In this document: one piece after another, positions 1 through 5,506 of the stretch | Numbering within the stretch: position 1 is the stretch's first letter | How the letters are laid out: the number at the start of each line of letters is the position of its first letter | Assembly: GCA_035306725.1 (NCBI GenBank) | Contig: DATGNN010000101.1 | Span: 1-7,396, forward strand | From: JAAYEB01 sp035306725 | Lineage (GTDB): Bacteria > Fibrobacterota > Chitinivibrionia > Chitinivibrionales > Chitinispirillaceae | Direction: 5' to 3' | Length of the DNA: 7,396 bases | Made by a program: the position numbers and the translations under genes | Notes under the pieces: generated by a model | Database searches by the model: none | Seen by the model: the letters and a program-made list of their open reading frames with translations, nothing else | Told to the model about the DNA's origin: nothing

Positions 1-47
1 TCTTCTGTTGTATAAAAAATTATTAAAACAGAAATGAAAACAGAAGA
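1..47. repeat. 9-bp inverted repeat at the window edge
   Basis: TCTTCTGTT (1-9) is the exact reverse complement of AACAGAAGA (39-47), with 29 nt of AT-rich sequence between. The left arm may continue outside the window. It has no U-run on the plus side and cannot be judged on the minus side. It could be a terminator for a gene to the left, or chance in AT-rich DNA. Confidence 0.3.
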
Positions 48-80
48 AAAAGAAATTGCAAAATTTATACCAAGAATGGG

Positions 81-141
81 AAAAATGGGACGGACTATCT
101 TTTGACTCTTTATTTAAAAGATTAAAAAAATAGTCCGTCCC
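81..141 (-). terminator. Probable rho-independent terminator of the leftward operon (12-bp inverted repeat)
   Basis: GGGACGGACTAT (87-98) and ATAGTCCGTCCC (130-141) are perfect 12-bp inverted arms around a 31-nt loop. The loop contains a second complementary pair (CTTTT 99-103 with AAAAG 116-120) that would extend the stem past a bulge. On the minus strand the stem is followed by ATTTTT (86-81), giving the U-run expected of a terminator. On the plus strand the stem is followed by A-rich sequence and no U-run. It lies about 80 nt past the stop of the coiled-coil gene. The long arms and large loop also resemble dispersed palindromic (REP/MITE-like) units, so it may be a repeat acting as a terminator. 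Confidence 0.6.
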
Positions 142-160
142 TAAAACCCAAAACCCAACC
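135..160 (-). other. G-tract cluster between the operon stop and its terminator hairpin
   Basis: Read on the minus strand this stretch has GG, GGG, GGG, GGG, GG separated by 2-5 nt, mostly T. It includes a tandem GGGTTTT pair (143-156). The last two tracts are shared with the right arm of the terminator stem. A two-layer G-quadruplex is possible in RNA or single-stranded DNA. The tracts are short and only three contain three Gs. Confidence 0.3.
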
Positions 161-218
161 AAGACTCTCCCTCAGTTAATATCGCATAATAAACTATATC
201 CCATGATAGCATGCTATT

Positions 219-2834
219 CTATCCAGCTAAACGCTCTTTTTCAATACGAAACAGGTTAAGCTTTGTCTCAACCTCACCAAGAAGGAATCTCAATTCAGAT
301 GCTTTCTCTACAGCATCCTGAATCTTTTGTTCTTCGGAGCTAAGATTTTTCATTGTTGCCTTAATGTCCTCCATTAACAGGTTAAGGCTGGTAATTCGAT
401 TTTCGGCTTCTTTAATGATTTGCTTTTCTCTTGCCAATTCCTTCATTCTCTTTTCAACAGAATTGGTGATATTATTCAAGTCTTCAACCTGATGACTTAC
501 CTTTTCAATCTCTTTGGCTTTACTATCTATTAATTCTATTTCATTAGATGCACTGTTAATAATATTTGTAAGATTATCGATTTTTATCTGTGTCGAATTT
601 ACTAGTTCTCTGTCCTTATCAATCACGTCAATACGGATTTCCATATCAGAAATCACGGTATCCATATTTACAATTCGTGAATCAATAGCATCTATTTTTG
701 AAGAACGTCTGTTGATCTGCTCCATTTCTGACTTAAGATTATCTAGTATTTTTTCGACATTAGACAATTGCTTTTCAGCTTTTGAAATATTTTCTCTATG
801 AGTGTCAATGGTTTTAATGGAGCCAGTAATGTTGTCAAATACCTGGACAAAATTATTTTGGTAATTATTGGCCGATTCATCCATTTTAGAGACTTCACCG
901 TGAAATTCATCAAGTTTTGTGCGTACTGACATTAACAAATCTTCAAGTTCTTTTCGCATGGAAACTATTCTGTTCTCTTCCTGAAGCAGAACCTGTTTTT
1001 CTTCAGTAAGCCTTACCATCATGTTCTTTGCTTCAAGTGACTGAACTGAAATCGCGGACAATTGCTCGGAAACTTCGTCAACAATTTTCTGATCCTTGCT
1101 CAGGCTCTGGATTTTCATGTTTATATCACCAAGCAGATAGTTAAGCTGATCGAGCCGTTTTTCAGTTTTGTCGATCATAGCTTTACGCTGCAGCTGAGTT
1201 GCAATGCGTTCGTCTATTTCTGAAACCATTTTCCCTAGATTTTCAATTTTGTTCTCTACTTCAGAAATAATGCGGGCTTTTTCTTCTGTTTGTCTTATTT
1301 TATCACTTGTAGAATCTGATATAAGTTTTAATTGGTCAATACTGGCAGCTACAGATTCGATTTCCTGTTCATGATGACTTAATTCTTCAATATTTTCTTG
1401 TAAAAGATTTACACGTTCAAAAAAAGACTGGATTTGTACATTCGTTTTGTCAATTTCCTCTCTGTGATTGTGAATGGTTTCCTCTTTTTGATATGTATCT
1501 TCAACAAGAGTACGTAAATCACTAATTCTAGACTCGAATTCTTCAATGTCTTTTTCTTTATTGAGTGCAATGTCTATTCTTGAATCAATTTCATTCATCT
1601 GTAATTCAAGATTTTTCATTTTTTCACTGAGTGTATCAATCGTCTGCCATTCCTGAGTTACCTCTTCGATTTTAACTCTTATTTTATCTGCAGCTTTTTC
1701 ATAATCCATAACCTGTGTTCGAGTGTTTTCTACCATTTGTTGATGCTTGGTGAGCGTATTAAGAGTCGCCTCAGTATTTTTGGCAATATTCTGTATCTCA
1801 TGAACTTTTTCATTGACAGTATCAATATGTTTACTATTACGCTGGAAATCTATTAATTTTGTATCAAACTTTGTATCAAGTTTCCGGATCTCCTCAATTT
1901 TCCCGGTTGTCTGAGCCATAAATTGTTCAAAACGCCTTATTTCATTAATTGAGGTCTGACTCTGTTGCAGCATCGTTTCTATGCGACCAATATTCTTTTC
2001 GGTTTTTTCCAAAGATGATACTTTATTTTGAAGCTGTTTCAAATCAGCGTCAATTCTCCATGTAAGTGTATTTAGCTTACCAGCTTCCTCGTTGGCTTTT
2101 TCAACAACAATGCGCTGATTTTCAAGTGACTTGATCTTTGTTTTTACATATTCCGAAAGACTGTTAAGACTGTCTACTCTTTCCTTGACAATCCTGAATC
2201 GATCGACTTCAGATTCAAGTTCATGAAGCTTGTTTTTGATGTTTTCGGCACCTAAAACCGTTTCATTAAGTTCTGATTGTGTTTTGGAGGCTTCCTGAGA
2301 AAAACTGTTAAGTCTCTTTTCAAGTTTTTCAATACCCTGGAGTGCTTTCGTTTGGCGATTTTCAATTTCAGTAATTCCTTTGAGGCTATCAGTCAATAAT
2401 GTTCCGTCATTATTACTAAGTCGTTTTAATACTGAATCTACTTTTTCTGAGAGTGAATCTAAAAATTCTTCATTTGAAGAAATTTTATCTACAATTTTTT
2501 CAACCTTTTCTATGCGGTTTTCAAATGACAATGCTTTTTTTAGCATGCCCTCAACTTGATTCGTAGTAGAAGAAATATCATTAATACGAAGTTTGGCGGA
2601 ATCGTATTCATGATGAAGATTTTCAATGCAATCCTTTAATTTGTCAATGGAATGGTTCTCGTTTTGAACCTGGGCTCGTGAATTTTCAACTGATGCCAGC
2701 AAAGAATGAAGTTCTGCTTTTTCGTTACGAGAACTTCTTAAAATTTCCTGAATTTCATTCAGATGACTATCAAGAGCTTCAGCCAATTGCTGTGGATCCC
2801 TGATATCTTTCTTTTTTGATAGTGAGAACATCAT
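219..2834 (-). CDS. Giant cytoplasmic coiled-coil protein built of 31-residue repeats
   Basis: This 871-residue protein has no signal peptide or membrane segment and no recognisable enzymatic domain, so it is predicted to be a cytoplasmic structural protein. It is rich in Glu, Lys, Asn, Ser, Ile and Leu. Its only proline is residue 14, which suggests one nearly continuous helix from about residue 20 to the C-terminus. A short basic head (KKK at 7-9) precedes the rod. From residue 186 to 871 the sequence falls into 22 consecutive units, nearly all exactly 31 residues long; two further 31-residue stretches (43-73 and 74-104) fit the same pattern. The start is chosen because GAGGAG lies 7 nt upstream and the ATG overlaps the TGA of the upstream YkuD gene; a second ATG follows immediately. 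The stop is TAG. Related-looking proteins are often annotated as chromosome-segregation ATPases or SMC-like, but no Walker motif or SMC head is present. The reading frame is certain; a cytoskeletal role is inference. Confidence 0.9.
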   Translation of the reverse strand: MMFSLSKKKDIRDPQQLAEALDSHLNEIQEILRSSRNEKAELHSLLASVENSRAQVQNENHSIDKLKDCIENLHHEYDSAKLRINDISSTTNQVEGMLKKALSFENRIEKVEKIVDKISSNEEFLDSLSEKVDSVLKRLSNNDGTLLTDSLKGITEIENRQTKALQGIEKLEKRLNSFSQEASKTQSELNETVLGAENIKNKLHELESEVDRFRIVKERVDSLNSLSEYVKTKIKSLENQRIVVEKANEEAGKLNTLTWRIDADLKQLQNKVSSLEKTEKNIGRIETMLQQSQTSINEIRRFEQFMAQTTGKIEEIRKLDTKFDTKLIDFQRNSKHIDTVNEKVHEIQNIAKNTEATLNTLTKHQQMVENTRTQVMDYEKAADKIRVKIEEVTQEWQTIDTLSEKMKNLELQMNEIDSRIDIALNKEKDIEEFESRISDLRTLVEDTYQKEETIHNHREEIDKTNVQIQSFFERVNLLQENIEELSHHEQEIESVAASIDQLKLISDSTSDKIRQTEEKARIISEVENKIENLGKMVSEIDERIATQLQRKAMIDKTEKRLDQLNYLLGDINMKIQSLSKDQKIVDEVSEQLSAISVQSLEAKNMMVRLTEEKQVLLQEENRIVSMRKELEDLLMSVRTKLDEFHGEVSKMDESANNYQNNFVQVFDNITGSIKTIDTHRENISKAEKQLSNVEKILDNLKSEMEQINRRSSKIDAIDSRIVNMDTVISDMEIRIDVIDKDRELVNSTQIKIDNLTNIINSASNEIELIDSKAKEIEKVSHQVEDLNNITNSVEKRMKELAREKQIIKEAENRITSLNLLMEDIKATMKNLSSEEQKIQDAVEKASELRFLLGEVETKLNLFRIEKERLAG
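222..2279 (-). repeat. 22 tandem 31-residue (93-bp) coding repeats
   Basis: Residues 186-871 of the coiled-coil protein split without gaps into units of 31 residues, with two exceptions: the fifteenth (residues 620-655) has 36, and the last has 30 and ends at the stop. Within a unit, positions 4, 7, 10 or 11, 14, 18, 21 and 28 are mostly Ile, Leu, Val or Met. Position 31 is usually Val, Thr or Ala. Positions 1-3 are often E/N/S, E/K/N, K/R. Positions 22-27 are strongly polar. Examples of unit starts are ENRITSL, ENKIENL, EKRLDQL, SEKMKNL and KERVDSL. The DNA copies have diverged, so this is an old amplification held by protein-level selection, not a recent tandem duplication. The period was found by hand alignment. 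Confidence 0.85.
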
Positions 2835-4114
2835 AAAAGGATCTCCTCTTTAGGACATGTGTTTTCCTGTATAATTTTCCATGAATTATTATCATTGATC
2901 AGACGCAAAACTTTACCGTCCTCAATCCGGTTCTTGTCAGTTTTGAATTTCTGTAAAAATTTAACAACTGCATAATTTGATGTGACATCAGAAATAAATA
3001 TTGAGTCAACATCAATATTTATCGACTGATATAATTTAAATGTCTGGATTTTGCGTTCTTCCCAGAAATTCCAGCTTAATCCTTGCCCTTTAAAACGGCT
3101 TGTATCATAAAAATTACGATAAATGTTTATATCTTTGGATTCCCAGGCTGTTTTCCATTCTGATAAAATGGTCGAAAACAGTTCTGTTTTGATACTCTCT
3201 TTTTTCAGGAATTCATCACTTTTCTTATCGAGAGTTGAATAATCTGGTATGGCAAGAGGATTTGGTTCCTCTGGAAAATCAACAATTATTACCGGTGTAC
3301 CAATACCTCTTTTAAGAAATGAGGAAAGTTCAAGCAGTTTATCATTAGGTATTTCAAGGCATCCTTTAGTTTGAATGGGAACAGAATCTTTCTCAGTTCC
3401 ATGAATCCAGATACCGCTTCCAGTTCTCCCCTCCCTTATATCTTCTTCATTTGGGTAGTTAAGTATATACGCTAAAGGCCCATAAATTGATGACAGCTCA
3501 TATCCTTCTTTCCTTCCTACAATGAAGTATGTACCTTCAGGTGTACGTTTATCTCCTTCATGTAGTTTTTGTCCTTCTCTAGCTCCAATAGCCATTTTAT
3601 AACTGCGAATAATTTTCCATTCACTGGCTTGTTTCTCAAGTAAGTACATCTGTTTATATGCTTTATTTGCAACAATAATGAAATCGAAGGGTAATGCTGC
3701 GGTTACTAAGGTGTCCGGTTTATCTCTTTTGTGAAAAGATTTGTTCAATGAATCATTGTTTTTATTAACTTCTGAGTCGATGTTTTCTGAATCATTTTGA
3801 ATAAGCTGTGGTTTTGTGAGGGGGGGAATTCCCAAATCCAAGACAGCAGCTTCAGGATTCACAGAAATATGATATTCAATTAGTTTCGAAACTCCATAAA
3901 TCATAAGTATTCCAATAGCGAAAACTGTTGAAATCAAAATCACCAGACGTGAGAATTGCCAACTTATTTTTTCTAAATTGAATGATTTAACTGGTTTTGT
4001 TAAAACGGTCTGGTCATATGCTTTCGAAATTTCCTGTGCATTTTTCCAGGTTTTTAAACGAAATTCCAGAATTTTAAACTGCAGAAGCAGTCTTTTTTTT
4101 GATTTTTCCCACAT
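2831..4114 (-). CDS. Membrane-anchored YkuD L,D-transpeptidase/carboxypeptidase, Csd6-like with NTF2-like C-terminus
   Basis: This 427-residue protein is predicted to modify peptidoglycan stem peptides in the periplasm. It has a basic cytoplasmic N-terminus of about 55 residues, one membrane segment at about 57-78, and a polar linker to about 140. A YkuD domain spans about 143-280: ADP-like FIIVANKAYKQMYLLE strand region, KRTPEGTY at 189-196, IWIHGT with catalytic His at 238, and TKGC with the nucleophile Cys at 252. The C-terminal region, about 305-420, has the NTF2-like pattern L..EW..AW.S.D...Y..FY, as in the Csd6/Pgp2 group. Members of that group act as L,D-carboxypeptidases on tetrapeptides and determine helical shape in Helicobacter and Campylobacter. 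The residue before Gly-Cys is Lys where most YkuD enzymes have His. A weak GGA lies 6 nt before the ATG. The TGA overlaps the next start by 4 nt, indicating an operon. Whether it is a transpeptidase or a carboxypeptidase cannot be told from sequence. Confidence 0.88.
   Translation of the reverse strand: MWEKSKKRLLLQFKILEFRLKTWKNAQEISKAYDQTVLTKPVKSFNLEKISWQFSRLVILISTVFAIGILMIYGVSKLIEYHISVNPEAAVLDLGIPPLTKPQLIQNDSENIDSEVNKNNDSLNKSFHKRDKPDTLVTAALPFDFIIVANKAYKQMYLLEKQASEWKIIRSYKMAIGAREGQKLHEGDKRTPEGTYFIVGRKEGYELSSIYGPLAYILNYPNEEDIREGRTGSGIWIHGTEKDSVPIQTKGCLEIPNDKLLELSSFLKRGIGTPVIIVDFPEEPNPLAIPDYSTLDKKSDEFLKKESIKTELFSTILSEWKTAWESKDINIYRNFYDTSRFKGQGLSWNFWEERKIQTFKLYQSINIDVDSIFISDVTSNYAVVKFLQKFKTDKNRIEDGKVLRLINDNNSWKIIQENTCPKEEILL
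2842..2848 (-). promoter_or_regulatory. Strong ribosome binding site for the coiled-coil gene, inside the YkuD gene
   Basis: On the minus strand GAGGAGA lies 7 nt before the ATG at 2834, within the last codons of the YkuD gene. It is followed by an ATGA stop/start overlap. This is the best Shine-Dalgarno sequence in the window. It fixes the start and points to coupled translation. Confidence 0.8.
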
Positions 4115-4156
4115 GCTTTTTCCAGAACTCCAAACGAATCAATGCATAGGGAATTT

Positions 4157-4165
4157 ATTATACCA
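4157..4165 (-). promoter_or_regulatory. Extended -10 promoter for the YkuD/coiled-coil pair
   Basis: Reading the minus strand, TGGTATAAT is a perfect TATAAT with the TG of an extended -10. It is centred about 45 nt before the YkuD start. No good -35 sits 17 nt upstream (TGCAGA matches 3 of 6), which fits an extended -10 type. The predicted transcription start is near 4150, giving a leader of about 36 nt. The site lies in the 135-bp gap after the GT9 gene, so the pair can be transcribed without that gene. No clear terminator follows the GT9 gene, so read-through is also possible. Confidence 0.5.
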
Positions 4166-4249
4166 TGTTGGAATACAAATCTGCATCATTTTTATTAAAA
4201 AGTGTTGTTTTCTGTAATACTACAAATATTTGACGGTAAAACAGGTTGC

Positions 4250-5347
4250 TTAAACTTTCCTTTTATCTTTCAGACTTGCTATTAGAGTTATTGTTTGAAA
4301 AACCATTTCTTCTGAAGCTGTTTTATAAGGAATCCCCATTAAATTAGCTGTTTGTGGACAATACATTTCAATTTCATCATCTTTAAAAAAACCGATAACA
4401 GGTTTTTTTAGCAAGCTAGCTAATGCATAAATCATTGTATTACCAGTAATTACAAGCCGTGAACGTGAGACCAGCGCAGCAGTTCTTGAAGCTGATAAGT
4501 TACCCAGAAAAGGTATGTTTTGTTTTTGTACCCATTGGAGTTGAGAACTTGGAAATTTTTCTTCAATATAAAAATATAGCTGCCCGGGATTGAGTTTTTT
4601 AAGGTTTTGAATAAGAATTTCTGTCCAGGAATTGCCAAACTGGTTTAACAAAAATGCTACATCTATTCCAATTAAATGTACATTTTTTTCAATTTTAGAT
4701 TCCTTTAGGAGATGGTTAATTTCGTCTATTGTTTTTCGGGCAACACTCCAACGAACATCTTCAGGTGAAGCTCCAAAAAGTTTTGCAATAGAGCAGTTCC
4801 AGTCTGTAAGATATTTTTTATTGTTATCAGGTCGAATTTGAAGGTTAAGGAAGGGGAAGCCCCCGGACTCGCTGTAACCTGCTCTTATATCAGCACCACT
4901 TGCTCCTGCCAGATAAAGTAAAGGGAGGTCTGGGTTTTTAATTAAAAGGAAACAGATATCTATATGGTTCAATCCTCTGATTTCTTTAACTAAAGAGGCA
5001 GAAAAAGACACATTTTCCTGGCGGTCATATTCTATGACATTCAGACCGGGTATCATTTTAATGTATGATGATGTAGAGCATTCACATAGAATAGATACAG
5101 TTGCATGTTTAAAAAGTTTAATAAGTGAGATTACATTTTTAAGCTGATGTAAAACATCAAGATGCTGTTCCGGAAGAATAATCAGAATCTCTTTAGTTTC
5201 ATAAATATTAACTGGAAAACGAACCTTAGAGGTTCGATAACGTGCTTTTAGTGCAAATGCCAGTAATTTTCTTGAGCGCTTTTGCCCTAAAAATGTATAG
5301 AAGGCGCAACGAAGCTGATCGGAACACTTTGATTTTTTCTGTATCAT
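4250..5347 (-). CDS. Divergent GT9-family (heptosyltransferase-like) glycosyltransferase
   Basis: This 365-residue protein has the two-domain layout of the GT9 family, which transfers heptose or other sugars onto LPS core and other surface glycans from the cytoplasmic face. What is visible: a first Rossmann strand ILIILPEQHLD at 54-64, where GT9 members have the catalytic GD motif (here LD, D64); a central ADIRAGYSESGGFPFLN at 152-168, like the family's A..R.Gy stretch; and a C-terminal sugar-nucleotide site region at 290-321, VITGNTMIYALASLLKKPVIGFF. In that last motif the usual D-T-G..H.A is replaced by N303, M305 and A308. Length is normal for the family. No signal peptide or membrane segment is seen; the first 45 residues are basic. 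The ATG has no Shine-Dalgarno sequence. The stop TAA leaves 135 bp to the YkuD gene. Assignment to the fold is fairly safe; activity and substrate are unknown. Confidence 0.72.
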   Translation of the reverse strand: MIQKKSKCSDQLRCAFYTFLGQKRSRKLLAFALKARYRTSKVRFPVNIYETKEILIILPEQHLDVLHQLKNVISLIKLFKHATVSILCECSTSSYIKMIPGLNVIEYDRQENVSFSASLVKEIRGLNHIDICFLLIKNPDLPLLYLAGASGADIRAGYSESGGFPFLNLQIRPDNNKKYLTDWNCSIAKLFGASPEDVRWSVARKTIDEINHLLKESKIEKNVHLIGIDVAFLLNQFGNSWTEILIQNLKKLNPGQLYFYIEEKFPSSQLQWVQKQNIPFLGNLSASRTAALVSRSRLVITGNTMIYALASLLKKPVIGFFKDDEIEMYCPQTANLMGIPYKTASEEMVFQTITLIASLKDKRKV

Positions 5348-5370
5348 ATTATAAAATTGGAAAATAACAA

Positions 5371-5384
5371 CTGGTTAAAACCGG
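5371..5384. repeat. Short near-palindrome in the divergent intergenic region
   Basis: CTGGTTAAAACCGG has 6-bp arms, with one imperfect pair, around AA. It is one of few G/C-containing spots in this AT-rich gap and lies between the GT9 start and the -10-like boxes, where a repressor operator could sit. There is only one copy and no known consensus, so confidence is low. Confidence 0.25.
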
Positions 5385-5403
5385 AAAAGAGAAATATAAA
5401 ATT

Positions 5404-5413
5404 ATTCTATAAT
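5404..5413. promoter_or_regulatory. Overlapping opposed -10-like boxes in a divergent intergenic region
   Basis: The 159-bp AT-rich gap between the GT9 gene (leftward) and the GGDEF gene (rightward) must carry promoters for both. A perfect TATAAT lies on the plus strand at 5408-5413, and TAGAAT (5 of 6) on the minus strand at 5404-5409. Neither has a convincing -35 at 16-18 bp. In such AT-rich DNA chance matches are common, so this is tentative. A second TATAAT on the minus strand (5348-5353) abuts the GT9 ATG and is too close unless the message is leaderless. Confidence 0.3.
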
Positions 5414-5506
5414 TGAAAATATAAATCAAAATAGATTAAAAAATTAGCTTTCATTAAAAAATATAAAAAAAGTTTTCTGAAATGAAACAGGTTTTTGCAA
5501 ACAAAA

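Noticed and set aside
1..218. CRISPR array or small RNA gene in the left non-coding stretch
   Set aside because: There are no regularly spaced direct repeats; the only structures are the inverted repeats and G-tracts already listed, which fit a terminator region.
514..801. 95-residue open frame on the plus strand
   Set aside because: It is antisense inside the coiled-coil gene. The Ser/Ile/Leu-rich composition is the mirror of Lys/Glu/Asp-rich codons, and there is no start signal.
219..2834. SMC/Rad50-type ATPase or chromosome segregation enzyme
   Set aside because: There is no Walker A, signature or Walker B motif, no hinge domain, and the coiled coil runs to the C-terminus.
3978..4217. 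79-residue open frame on the plus strand over the YkuD 5' end
   Set aside because: It is antisense to the conserved YkuD gene start and its promoter, has no ribosome site and no recognisable domain.
4223..4232. CAAATATTTG palindrome after the GT9 stop as a terminator
   Set aside because: It is a 10-bp A/T-rich palindrome with no loop and no following U-run, expected by chance in this composition.
4450..4841. Two short open frames (4450-4638 minus, 4632-4841 plus) inside the GT9 gene
   Set aside because: They are out-of-frame shadows of a full-length gene with a coherent GT9 fold. I saw no sign of a frameshift.
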